Shown here: positions 7,433-14,819 of the stretch, piece by piece
How positions within the stretch are numbered: the first letter of the stretch is position 1
Layout: each line of letters begins with the position of its first letter
IMG/VR virus record: IMGVR_UViG_3300044858_003322
Coordinates: 1 to 25,787 of that record
Strand: one strand, 5' to 3'
DNA from: a virus
Length of the DNA stretch: 25,787 nt
The notes under the pieces: generated by a model
What the model was told of the DNA's origin: nothing
Seen by the model: the letters and a program-made list of their open reading frames with translations, nothing else
The model's database searches: none
Position numbers and translations under genes: made by a program

Positions 7433-7948
7433 ATGGATAAAAGCTACCAACCCAAGGTCTACCGCAAGCAGGGCGGCGATGAGCAAGTCATCGCCAGCGG
7501 CGGCGTGCAAACATTCGAATCCGGCGGCACGCAAACGCTGGCGGCCGGCTCGCAGCTCAACGTGCGGGGCACCAAGTTCGAAGCGCAGGGCGCCCCTACC
7601 GCCAAGACGGTCGCCAACACCCTGACCATCGCCGAGCTGCTGACCAAGATCATCAACGCCACGCCCACGGCAACGGGCGCCACCGCGGCCTACACGCTGC
7701 CCACTGGTGCGTTGATCGATGCCGGCGTGACCATGGCAGTCGATGACAGCTTCGACTGGTGCCTGATCAACAACGCGCTGGCCGCCGCCGACACCATCAC
7801 CGTTACCGCAGATACCGGCCATACCATCGTCGGCAATCCGATCGTGCAGTCCCTGCACTCCAGCACGGGCGGCATCATGGGTTATTCGTCGATGTGGCGG
7901 ACCCGCAAGACCGCTGCCAACACCTTCGTTACGTATCGGATTGCGTGA
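7433..7948 (+). CDS. Unknown head-module protein B
   Basis: This 171-residue protein has no family I can name with certainty. Residues 1-55 contain short repetitive stretches (IASGGVQTFESGGTQTLAAGSQLNVRG begins near 20), a pattern of beta turns seen in head fibres and other elongated phage proteins. The rest has a helix (TLTIAELLTKIIN) and a beta-rich domain ending MGYSSMWRTRKTAANTFVTYRIA. A trimeric head-fibre or decoration role fits both composition and position. GGAG lies upstream of the ATG, and the stop shares one base with the next start. Confidence 0.72.
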   Translation: MDKSYQPKVYRKQGGDEQVIASGGVQTFESGGTQTLAAGSQLNVRGTKFEAQGAPTAKTVANTLTIAELLTKIINATPTATGATAAYTLPTGALIDAGVTMAVDDSFDWCLINNALAAADTITVTADTGHTIVGNPIVQSLHSSTGGIMGYSSMWRTRKTAANTFVTYRIA

Positions 7949-8322
7949 TGAGCTACATCAAGCGCCTGGCCGCCGTGGCGGTGACCACGGCGGCCGACGG
8001 ATCGGCCACGGCCTATTCTGAGGTCTGCACCGGCAAGGTGTCGACCATCCGCTACGTCAAGACCGATTTTGCCGACGGCGCCACCATCACCGTCACCAGC
8101 GAAGCCACCGGCGAGTCGATCTGGACCGAGACCGGCGTCAACGCCAGCGCGACGCGCGCCCCGCGTCAGGCCACGCACTCGACCGCTGGCGCTGCCGCGC
8201 TGTATGCCGGCGGCGGCGCGGCCGTCAACGACAAGATCGCCCTGGCCGTCGACCGCCTCAAGATCGTCATCGCCAACGGCGGCAACGCCAAGAGCGGCGC
8301 CTTCCACATCGTTATGGAGTAA
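7948..8322 (+). CDS. Unknown head-module protein C
   Basis: This 124-residue protein starts at the ATG overlapping the previous stop (TGATG). The reading frame is open further upstream, but that part only mirrors the previous gene. It is beta-rich (GKVSTIRYVKTDFADGATITVTSE, DRLKIVIANGG) and ends with a probable strand FHIVME. It resembles small conserved proteins found between capsid and connector genes in siphophages; I cannot assign a function. Coupled translation with its neighbours suggests a structural or assembly role. Confidence 0.72.
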   Translation: MSYIKRLAAVAVTTAADGSATAYSEVCTGKVSTIRYVKTDFADGATITVTSEATGESIWTETGVNASATRAPRQATHSTAGAAALYAGGGAAVNDKIALAVDRLKIVIANGGNAKSGAFHIVME

Positions 8323-8325
8323 GCC

Positions 8326-8697
8326 ATGCACATCAAGCACACCACCCTGATGTCCGGCCCCGCCGGCAACTTTCCGATTGGCCACGAACGGGAGATCGAC
8401 GACGCCGAAGGCCGCGACCTGGTCACCGGCGGCTACGCCGTCGAGCTCAAGCGGCGCGCCCCCGAAACCGCCACCGCCCGCCCCGGCGAAACCACCACTG
8501 CCGCCGAGCAGGAAGCGGCCAAGCATCTGAAGGCGATTGCAGCGGCAGGCAAGGGCGGCGGCAAGGGCGGCGGCAAGGGCGGCGGCAAGGGCAAGCGGAC
8601 CACTCCGCCCGCCGTCCCGCCAGCGCCGACTTCTGCGGGCGGGAGTGCAGACGTCTCGCCGCCCGGCATCATCGGCGGCGTGGGGTCGGGCGAGTAA
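8326..8697 (+). CDS. Small head-module protein with Gly-Lys linker
   Basis: The first 45 residues of this 123-residue protein (GPAGNFPIGHEREIDD then EGRDLVTGGYAVEL) match a pattern common in small phage head proteins, a compact domain with a conserved glycine turn. A helix (EQEAAKHLKAIAAAG) leads into a perfect GKGG repeat and a Pro/Ala/Ser-rich tail, which are probably disordered. The start lies three bases after the previous stop. Function is unknown. The basic repeat could touch DNA, or it may be only a flexible tether. Confidence 0.7.
   Translation: MHIKHTTLMSGPAGNFPIGHEREIDDAEGRDLVTGGYAVELKRRAPETATARPGETTTAAEQEAAKHLKAIAAAGKGGGKGGGKGGGKGKRTTPPAVPPAPTSAGGSADVSPPGIIGGVGSGE
8548..8595 (+). 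repeat. 12-bp tandem repeat, four units
   Basis: The unit GGCAAGGGCGGC occurs three times in tandem (8548-8559, 8560-8571, 8572-8583) and a fourth time with a changed last codon (8584-8595). It encodes Gly-Lys-Gly-Gly units. Such repeats change length easily by slippage. Confidence 0.95.
8611..8632 (+). repeat. Dispersed coding repeat, copy 1 (partial)
   Basis: This 22-bp stretch differs only at the sixth and seventh bases from the copies at 12177-12202 and 16239-16264 over their first 22 bases. It is read in the same frame in all three genes, giving AVPPAPT here and AVSPAPTFS in the other two. Confidence 0.7.
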
Positions 8698-8703
8698 CAC
8701 CGC

Positions 8704-9654
8704 ATGACCGCACTGGTCCAATTCGCCGCGCCGGCGGTCGAGCCGCTTTCGATCGCCGAAGTGATGGCCCATTGCCGGCTTGACGCCAGCAACCAGGAGC
8801 CCGCGCCCGGCGCGCTCACCTGCGCACTGGCCTCGCCCGCGGTGGCCGGCAGCGTCACGGCCGGTGCGCATCGCTACCGCGTCACCTTCGGCACCGCCGA
8901 CGGTGAGACGGAAGCGGGCGCCATTTCCAGTGCCGTCACGGTGGCCGATGCCGCGGTGAATGGCAAGGTAGCGCTGTCGGACATCCCGCTGGGCGGCGCG
9001 CTGGTCACCGCGCGCAAGCTGTGGCGCACGAAAGCTGGCGGCGATATTTATTACCTGCTGGCCACCCTCGCCGACAACACCGCCACCACCTACACCGACA
9101 ACATCGCCGACGCCGCGCTGGGCGCCGGCGCGCCCAGCACCAACAGCACCAGCGACCCGCTGCTGTCCGGGCTGATCAAGGCCGCCCGCGTGTCCGCCGA
9201 GACCCTCACGCGCCGCGCCCTGATCACCCAGACATGGGATCTGTACCTCGATCAATTCCCCTGCGGCGCGATCCACATCCCGAAGCCGACGCTGCAGTCC
9301 GTCTCCGCCATCACCTACCTCGACAACGACGGCGTCGAGCAGACGCTGGCCGCCGATCAATACCTGGTCGATGCCAAGGCCGAGCCCGGCCGCATCCTGC
9401 CGGCCTATGGCCTGACCTGGCCAGTCGCCCGCCGCCAGGCCAACGCCATCAAGGTGCGCTTCGTCGCCGGCTACGGTGCCGCCGCGGCCGTGCCGGATGG
9501 CATCAAGCAGTGGATGAAGTTGCGGATTTCGCATCACGTGGATTTCCGCGCTCCAGTCAACGTCGGTAGTAGTGTTGCCGAATTCCCGCGCTCATTCATC
9601 GATGGCTTGCTTGATGACTACGCGGTGCCAAGCTTCAACTGGGAGCCTGACTGA
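8704..9654 (+). CDS. Head-tail connector (phiE125 gp8/HK97 gp6 type) with inserted domain
   Basis: This 316-residue protein has the connector family's two conserved parts: an N-terminal helix (PLSIAEVMAHCRLDAS, residues 14-29) and a helical plus beta core from about 151 on (DPLLSGLIKAARVSAETLTRRAL, then TQTWDLYLDQFP and the VRFVAGYG segment). Between them, residues 30-150 form an extra beta-rich domain (GAHRYRVTFGTADGETEAG, then ARKLWRTK, then NTATTYTDNIAD) resembling immunoglobulin-like or fibronectin-like modules seen elsewhere in phage virion proteins. Family members without it are about 190 residues. The connector ring docks on the portal. It runs to two bases before the head-closure start. 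Confidence 0.85.
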   Translation: MTALVQFAAPAVEPLSIAEVMAHCRLDASNQEPAPGALTCALASPAVAGSVTAGAHRYRVTFGTADGETEAGAISSAVTVADAAVNGKVALSDIPLGGALVTARKLWRTKAGGDIYYLLATLADNTATTYTDNIADAALGAGAPSTNSTSDPLLSGLIKAARVSAETLTRRALITQTWDLYLDQFPCGAIHIPKPTLQSVSAITYLDNDGVEQTLAADQYLVDAKAEPGRILPAYGLTWPVARRQANAIKVRFVAGYGAAAAVPDGIKQWMKLRISHHVDFRAPVNVGSSVAEFPRSFIDGLLDDYAVPSFNWEPD

Positions 9655-9655
9655 C

Positions 9656-9976
9656 ATGGCTCTCGCCCGCCTCGATCAGCGCATCGTCCTGCAGACCGCT
9701 ACCCTCACGCGCGACAGTGTGGGTGGCCCGGTCGAAACATGGGTGGACACGGCCACGCTGTGGGCCGAGGTACGCCCGGTCTCGGCGCGCCAGGCCACCC
9801 TCGCCGCGCAATCGCAGGTCATTGCGCGGCGCGCGGTGCATTTGCGCTGGCGAGCCGGCCTTTCCGCGGGGCAGCGCGTCAGGTTCAATGACACCACAAC
9901 GGCGCGCGTGGCATGGGTTGAGGAATACCCGCGCGAGGGCAAGGCCGTATTGCTCGTGGAAGATGTTGATGGCTAG
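9656..9976 (+). CDS. Head closure / head-tail adaptor protein
   Basis: The 106-residue protein fits the SPP1 gp16/HK97 gp7-type head-tail joining family: LDQRIVLQTATLTRDSVGGPVETW, then LWAEVRPVSARQ, then a beta-barrel end with VHLRWRAGLSAGQRVRF and AVLLVEDVDG. It seals the neck after packaging. The start at 9656 follows the connector stop closely; the open frame upstream from 9572 is a shadow. Its end overlaps the next gene by eight bases. Confidence 0.87.
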   Translation: MALARLDQRIVLQTATLTRDSVGGPVETWVDTATLWAEVRPVSARQATLAAQSQVIARRAVHLRWRAGLSAGQRVRFNDTTTARVAWVEEYPREGKAVLLVEDVDG

Positions 9977-10448
9977 CAGCGTCGAAATCAAAGGCCTCGC
10001 CGAGCTGCACAAGACGCTGCAGGATCTGCCCGCCAAGATCGAGCGCAACGTCCTGCGTGGCGGCCTGCGTGCCGGGGCCAAGGTGATGGAAGTCGCAGCA
10101 AAGGCACAGGTGCCAGTCAAGCACGGCGATCTTCGTCAATCGATCCGGGTATCGATGCGGGTCTCGTCGAAAACCGGCACCGTGCGCGCCCAAGTGAAGG
10201 CGGGCGACAAGAAAGCCTGGTACGCCCACCTGGTCGAGTTCGGTACCGCCCGCCACTGGATCAAGCCGAAGAATCGCAAGAGCCTGTTTATTGCCGGGTT
10301 GATGAAGGAAATCGTCGATCACCCCGGCGCACGCGCCAAGCCTTTCATGCGGCCCGCCTTCGACGGCAAGTGGCGGCAGGCCATCGACGCCATGGCGGAC
10401 TACATCCGCACCCGGCTGCCGAAAGAATTCAAGAAAGCCGGCAAATGA
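9969..10448 (+). CDS. HK97 gp10-family tail/neck protein
   Basis: This 159-residue protein has the gp10 family pattern: VEIKGLAELHKTLQDLPAK at the start, a helix carrying ARAGAKVMEVAAKAQVPV-like sequence, then KHGDLRQSIRV and WYAHLVEFGTARHWIKPK, with KPFMRPAFDGK near the end. Members help join or complete the tail at the neck. It starts inside the end of the head-closure gene and ends overlapping the next gene by four bases. The open frame upstream of 9969 is not coding. Confidence 0.88.
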   Translation: MASSVEIKGLAELHKTLQDLPAKIERNVLRGGLRAGAKVMEVAAKAQVPVKHGDLRQSIRVSMRVSSKTGTVRAQVKAGDKKAWYAHLVEFGTARHWIKPKNRKSLFIAGLMKEIVDHPGARAKPFMRPAFDGKWRQAIDAMADYIRTRLPKEFKKAGK

Positions 10449-10843
10449 GCGCCGAACTCGTCATCAAAACCCTGCTCGATGCCAGCAGCGGCCTCGCCGC
10501 GCTGGTGTCCACGCGGCTGTACTCCGGCGCGCGTCCCGAAGGCGATCCGCTGCCCGCCGTGGTTTGGGTCGAAGTGTCCGACCTGCCGCGCCCGCCGATC
10601 GACATCACCACCGGCACCGAGCCGATGAGCGGTCGCATCCAGGTCAATTGCCTGGCCACCACCTCGGCCGGGGTCAAGGCCATCAAGGACGCCGTCATTG
10701 CCGCCTGCCACAAGCAGAGCGGCGTGATCGGCGGCATCACCGTGCAATCGGTTCTGCAAGACAGCGCAGGGCCGCGCAGTTACGACGCGCTGGTGGATAC
10801 CTTCCAGCAGCCCGTCGATTTCATCGTGCAGTACCTGCGCTGA
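10445..10843 (+). CDS. Tail completion protein, DUF3168 family
   Basis: The 132-residue protein shows the DUF3168 pattern: an N-terminal helix ending in LVSTRLYSGARPEGDPLPAVVW, a central strand with MSGRIQVNCLATTSAGVKAIKDAV, and a terminal strand FQQPVDFIVQYLR. These proteins resemble tail terminators that cap the tube and bind the neck. It overlaps the previous gene by four bases, and a terminator hairpin follows before the tail tube gene. Confidence 0.88.
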   Translation: MSAELVIKTLLDASSGLAALVSTRLYSGARPEGDPLPAVVWVEVSDLPRPPIDITTGTEPMSGRIQVNCLATTSAGVKAIKDAVIAACHKQSGVIGGITVQSVLQDSAGPRSYDALVDTFQQPVDFIVQYLR

Positions 10844-10872
10844 CGTTTTCACCGCCCGCTTCACCACCCATG

Positions 10873-10898
10873 ACCCGCTTCGGCGGGTTTTGTTTTTT
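10873..10898 (+). terminator. Intrinsic terminator before the tail tube gene
   Basis: ACCCGC (10873-10878) pairs with GCGGGT (10883-10888) closed by a stable TTCG tetraloop, followed by TTTTGTTTTTT. The tail-tube ribosome binding site GGAG (10899-10902) is immediately after the T-run, the same layout as before terS. Confidence 0.75.
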
Positions 10899-10908
10899 GG
10901 AGATCATC

Positions 10909-12117
10909 ATGACCATCGCCGCCGGCGTTGCCAAGCAACTGCGTTACAAAGTCGAATCCGCCTTCGGCACCGCGCCCGGTGCCACCGGCGCCCAGGTTCT
11001 GCGCCGGGTGTCCTCCACCCTCGATCTGTCGAAGGACACCTACCAGTCCGGCGAGATCCGCGCCGACATGCAGATCGCCGACATGCGTCACGGCGTGCGT
11101 CGCGTTGGCGGCAACATCAAGGGCGAGCTGTCGCCAGGCACGTATAAGGACTTCATTGCCGCTGCCCTGCGCAAAGCCTGGGCCGCCACCACGGCCATCA
11201 CCGGCATGTCGATCACCGTCGCCGGCAGCGGGCCCTACACCATTACCCGTGCCGCCGGCGATTTCCTCGCAGGCGGCATCAAGATCGGCGACGTAGTGCG
11301 GCTCACCGCCGGCAGCTTTGTTGCTGGCAACCTCAACAAGAATATCCTGGTGACGGGCGTTACCGATACCGTCATCACCGGCATCGTGCTCAACGCCAGC
11401 GCCCTGACGGCCGAAGGTCCGATCGCCAGCGCCACGCTGACCGTTGTCGGTAAAAAAACCTGGGTGCCCACGAGTAGCCACACGGACCTGAGCTACAGCA
11501 TCGAGCACTGGTATTCCGACATCAGCCAGTCGGAGCTGTTCCGCGGCTGCAAGGTCAATACCGTCGGCATCAACCTGCCGCCTACCGGCATGGCCGAGAT
11601 CGATCTCGGCTTCATCGGCCAGGACATCACCACCGACAGCAGCGTCTACTACACCAGCCCGACGGCCGCCACCGCCACCGGCATCGTCGCCGCCGTCAAT
11701 GGCGCGCTGCTGGTCGGGGGCACGCAGATTGCCATCTGCACCGGCCTCTCGCTCAACATCGCCGGCGGCTACAGCGGCGACCCGGTCGTCGGCGCCAACA
11801 CCATCCCGGCGCTGCTGCCGGGCCGTGTTGTCGTAGGCGGGCAATTCACTGCCTACTTCACCGACGGTACCCTGCGCGACAACTTTATCGACGAAGACGA
11901 GATCACCCTGGTCGTCGCCCTCACCACCAGCAACGCCGCCGCCGCCGATTTCCTGACGCTGGTGCTGCCGCGCATCAAGGTCGGCGGCGCTGGCAAGGAC
12001 GACGGCGAAAAGGGCCTGGTCGCCACCTTCCCCTTCACCGCGCTCTACAACAGCGCAGGCGGCTCCGGCATCAGCAGCGAGCAGACCACGCTGGTAGTGC
12101 AGGACAGCACGGCATGA
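10909..12117 (+). CDS. Major tail tube protein
   Basis: The 402-residue protein begins AAGVAKQLRYKVESAFGTAPG and LDLSKDTYQSGEI, typical of long-tailed siphophage tube proteins. A second domain carries HTDLSYSIEHWYSDISQSELFRGCKV and GMAEIDLGFIGQD, and the end has TLRDNFIDEDEITLVVAL. Residues about 95-180 (ITVAGSGPYTITRAAGDFLAGGIKIGD and onward) look like an inserted beta domain. It polymerises into the tail tube around the tape measure. GGAG is seven bases upstream of the ATG, and its stop overlaps the chaperone start (ATGA). Confidence 0.88.
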   Translation: MTIAAGVAKQLRYKVESAFGTAPGATGAQVLRRVSSTLDLSKDTYQSGEIRADMQIADMRHGVRRVGGNIKGELSPGTYKDFIAAALRKAWAATTAITGMSITVAGSGPYTITRAAGDFLAGGIKIGDVVRLTAGSFVAGNLNKNILVTGVTDTVITGIVLNASALTAEGPIASATLTVVGKKTWVPTSSHTDLSYSIEHWYSDISQSELFRGCKVNTVGINLPPTGMAEIDLGFIGQDITTDSSVYYTSPTAATATGIVAAVNGALLVGGTQIAICTGLSLNIAGGYSGDPVVGANTIPALLPGRVVVGGQFTAYFTDGTLRDNFIDEDEITLVVALTTSNAAAADFLTLVLPRIKVGGAGKDDGEKGLVATFPFTALYNSAGGSGISSEQTTLVVQDSTA

Positions 12118-12608
12118 ACCTTCTGCATCGTCTGTGGCGCCGCGTCTTCGCGCGGCAGTACGTTGTCGACGCGTGCGCCGTATCGCCAGCGCCGACTTTC
12201 TCCGGCGCGGACGTGGTCGACCTCGCCACCATCCGCAGCCGGCTGCAGGCCACGGTGGATCTGCGCCACCCGGTCACCGGCGACTTGCTCGGCGCCCGCG
12301 TCACGCTCGCCAGCCCGGACCACCCGGCGCGGCGCCAGGCGCGGCTCGACATTGCCCGCGCCGATCGCGGCCGTGACGATCTCGATGGCGACACCGCGCT
12401 GGAGCTGGTCGACGAAGCCGCCATCGAATTCCTCGCCCGTATCGTCTTCGGATGGGAAGGCATCAAGGTCGATGGCGCGCCGCTGGTGTATTCCGCTGCC
12501 GCCGTGCGCGAGCTGCTGCGCCCCGAGCCGATGCGCTGGCTGGTGAATCAGCTGCTCAACGAAGCGGCGCGCGCCGAAAATTTTATCGAGACCTCCGCAC
12601 CCGCCTGA
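12114..12608 (+). CDS. Tail assembly chaperone (gpG-like)
   Basis: The 164-residue zero-frame product has a conserved core beginning VDLATIRSRLQATVDLRHPV and ending in a segment with FGWEGIKVDG and RELLRPEPMRWLVNQLL, typical of G-like chaperones. These bind the tape measure and recruit tube subunits. The first 33 residues (basic, then AVSPAPTFS) look like an added N-terminus. A slippery heptamer at 12578-12584 near the end lets a fraction of ribosomes shift to the -1 frame and make the fusion. It lies in the standard position between tube and tape measure genes. Confidence 0.85.
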   Translation: MNLLHRLWRRVFARQYVVDACAVSPAPTFSGADVVDLATIRSRLQATVDLRHPVTGDLLGARVTLASPDHPARRQARLDIARADRGRDDLDGDTALELVDEAAIEFLARIVFGWEGIKVDGAPLVYSAAAVRELLRPEPMRWLVNQLLNEAARAENFIETSAPA

Positions 12609-12937
12609 TCGCACACGCGGAGGGTGAAGCACGGCTGGCCAAGCCGCAAGGCGACGGCAAGCCGCTGCGCGATCACCTCAAGGCCGTCGCCCGCGCCACG
12701 CGGCAACGGCCGAAAGAACTGGATGTACCGGCCCTGCCGGTGTCGCTGCAACCGCTGTGGCAGATCTACCTGCAGCTCGATGCCGGGCGCGGCGGTACCG
12801 GCTTCGGCGCCGCCGTCATCGGCTGGCAGGACATCGCCGCCTGGCAACGCATCACCGGCCAGCCGCTCACCGGCTGGGAAGCAGAAACACTGATCCGCAC
12901 CGATCGCGCCGTCCGCGCGATCCTCGACAAGGACTGA
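12114..12937 (+). CDS. Tail assembly chaperone, frameshifted G-T fusion
   Basis: A -1 frameshift at 12578-12584 would join residues 1-157 of the gpG-like protein to a 117-residue extension encoded at 12584-12937, giving about 274 residues. The extension begins YRDLRTRLIAHAEG and contains LPVSLQPLWQIYLQLD and VIGWQDIAAWQRITGQPLTGWEAETL, a tail-chaperone C-terminal domain. It has no convincing start of its own: the reading frame opens inside gpG. In lambda the G-T fusion is made in small amounts and is essential for tail assembly. Confidence 0.85.
12177..12202 (+). repeat. Dispersed coding repeat, copy 2
   Basis: Bases 12183-12202 are identical to 16245-16264 (20 bp), and the match extends upstream with one mismatch. 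Both copies encode AVSPAPTFS in otherwise unrelated tail genes. A related third copy is at 8611-8632. Confidence 0.85.
12578..12623 (+). promoter_or_regulatory. Programmed -1 frameshift site with downstream hairpin
   Basis: The heptamer A AAT TTT (12578-12584) is in the zero frame of the gpG-like gene and is a canonical X XXY YYZ slip site. After a seven-base spacer, CCTCCGC (12592-12598) pairs perfectly with GCGGAGG (12617-12623). Slip site, spacer and stem are all of the expected size, and the -1 frame is open to 12937. The zero-frame stop (TGA, 12606-12608) lies in the hairpin loop. Confidence 0.88.
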
Positions 12938-12938
12938 C

Positions 12939-14819
12939 ATGGCAACGGAAATCGGCAGCCTGCTGATCGACATGCGGGCGGATGTGGCACGTCTGTCGCA
13001 GGACATGGCCAAAGTTCAAGGCACCGTCGATGGTGCCATGAAGAATGTCCAGACGGCAGCCAGCCGCGCAGTGACGGCGCTTGGGTTGATCGGCGTCGGC
13101 GTGTCAGTCGCGGGAATGATCGGCATCGTCAAGCACGCCGTCGGCGCCATGGCCGCACTGGACGACATGGCCGCCAAGGCCGGCACCACCGTCGAAAAGT
13201 TTTCCGCCCTGGCAGATGTTGCCAAGATCGGCGGGCACGACATCGGGCTGGTCGAAGGCGCCATGGTGCGTTTGACCAAAGCGCTGGCGGGTGGCGATGA
13301 GGAAGCCAAGGGTGCGGGGCATGCGCTGGCCGCGCTCGGGCTCAAGGCAGAAGAGTTGCGCAAGATGGACACCGCCGACGCCATGCTGAAGGTGGCGATG
13401 GCGCTGAACAAGTACGAAAACAGCGGCGCCAAGACTGCGCTCATGCTCGACCTGCTGGGCAAGAGCGGCGCTGCGGCCATTCCCTACCTCGAAGACCTCG
13501 CTGAAAAAGGCGAGTTGGTGGCCAAAGTCACCACCGAACAATCTGCCGCCGCCGAGAAGTTTGAAAAGAATCTCGGCGCGGTAAAAGTGGCTGCCGACGA
13601 TCTGACGCGCAGCCTGGCCGTTCCGCTGGTCGGCGCACTGAATGAGGTCATCAAGAACTTCAACGCCGCGCGCGATGCCGGTTATGGATTCTTTCAGTCC
13701 TTGACCGGCATCGGCGTGCGCGGGCTGGGCGAGGGCATCGGCGATGCCAAGGCCAATGCCGGGCAGCGCATCAAGGAATTGAAGGAGGAAATCGCTAGCC
13801 TTGAAGCGGATCGTGATCGCCAGTTGAAGTTCGGTGCGGGCGCCAGCGCCACCAGTGTGCAGGTCGGCATCGACACCGCGCAGCAGCGTCTGAAGTACTA
13901 CAAAACCATTCAGCGACAGGCCGCCGAGGATCAGTGGTCCGGCACCAGTCATCTGGACGCCCGCGATCTGCGGGCGCGGCAAAAAGAGAGCCTGGCCGGT
14001 TACGAATCCAAAAACGACAAGGACAAGAAGAAAAAAAAGGATCATTTCGACCCGGAAGGCGACTTCGACCTCAAGTTCGCTGTCATGAACGAAAAGGCCA
14101 AGCGCGCCGGTTTCGACGAGCGCGACAAGGCCGCCGAAGCCGAGGCCGCCGCGCTCGACAAGCTGCGCGAAAAATACATCGGCATGGCCGACCCCCTGCA
14201 GCAGTACCGGGTGCAGCTCGACGAAATCAACAATCTGCGCGCCAACGGCCTGCTGAGCACCGACCAGGCCCTCGAAGCCGAGTGGGCGGTGAACGAGGCC
14301 ATGGACAAGGCCATCGACAAGATGAACGGTCTGGGCGAAGCGATGAAAGAGAACGGCAACTTCGCCCGCGACATGGGGCTGTCGTTTACCAGCGCCTTCG
14401 AAGACGCCGTGGTCGGCGGCAAGGAAGCCATCGACGTGATCCGCTCGCTGGGGCAGGACATCAGCCGCATCATCATGCGCAAGAGCATCACCGAACCCTT
14501 TGGCAACGCCCTCAGTGGTGCCCTGGGGAAAATCGACTTCGGCAATCTGTTCAAGGCCGAAGGCGGCCCGGTCTCCGGCGGGCAGTCCTATATTGTCGGC
14601 GAGCGCGGACCGGAGCTTTTCACGCCGGGGGCCTCCGGCAATATCACGCCAAACAATAAGCTGATCGGCGGCGGCACCAGCAACCACTTCACCGTCGACA
14701 TGCGCGGCGCCTCCGTCGAAGCCGTCGCGCGCCTCGAACAACTGGTGATGTCGGTCAACGGCTCCATCGAGCGGCGCGCCCTGAACGTGATGGGCCAGGC
14801 CCGCGTGCGGGGCGGGTAA
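12939..14819 (+). CDS. Tail tape measure protein
   Basis: The 626-residue protein follows the chaperones, as tape measures do. It has an N-terminal helical region, a hydrophobic stretch (ALGLIGVGVSVAGMIGIV, about residues 47-64), long charged helices with likely coiled coils, a lysine-rich patch near residue 365, and a C-terminus with the IVGERGPELFTPG motif common in lambda-type tape measures. It sets tail length and helps DNA entry. At about 1.5 angstrom per residue it would specify a tail near 90-95 nm, short for siphophages. The stop overlaps the next start by one base. Confidence 0.92.
   Translation: MATEIGSLLIDMRADVARLSQDMAKVQGTVDGAMKNVQTAASRAVTALGLIGVGVSVAGMIGIVKHAVGAMAALDDMAAKAGTTVEKFSALADVAKIGGHDIGLVEGAMVRLTKALAGGDEEAKGAGHALAALGLKAEELRKMDTADAMLKVAMALNKYENSGAKTALMLDLLGKSGAAAIPYLEDLAEKGELVAKVTTEQSAAAEKFEKNLGAVKVAADDLTRSLAVPLVGALNEVIKNFNAARDAGYGFFQSLTGIGVRGLGEGIGDAKANAGQRIKELKEEIASLEADRDRQLKFGAGASATSVQVGIDTAQQRLKYYKTIQRQAAEDQWSGTSHLDARDLRARQKESLAGYESKNDKDKKKKKDHFDPEGDFDLKFAVMNEKAKRAGFDERDKAAEAEAAALDKLREKYIGMADPLQQYRVQLDEINNLRANGLLSTDQALEAEWAVNEAMDKAIDKMNGLGEAMKENGNFARDMGLSFTSAFEDAVVGGKEAIDVIRSLGQDISRIIMRKSITEPFGNALSGALGKIDFGNLFKAEGGPVSGGQSYIVGERGPELFTPGASGNITPNNKLIGGGTSNHFTVDMRGASVEAVARLEQLVMSVNGSIERRALNVMGQARVRGG

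Noticed and set aside
12452-12583. Independent gene for the T-like extension starting in the chaperone gene
   Set aside because: No ribosome binding site supports the ATG at 12452, and this part of the frame mirrors gpG. The frameshift signal explains the extension.
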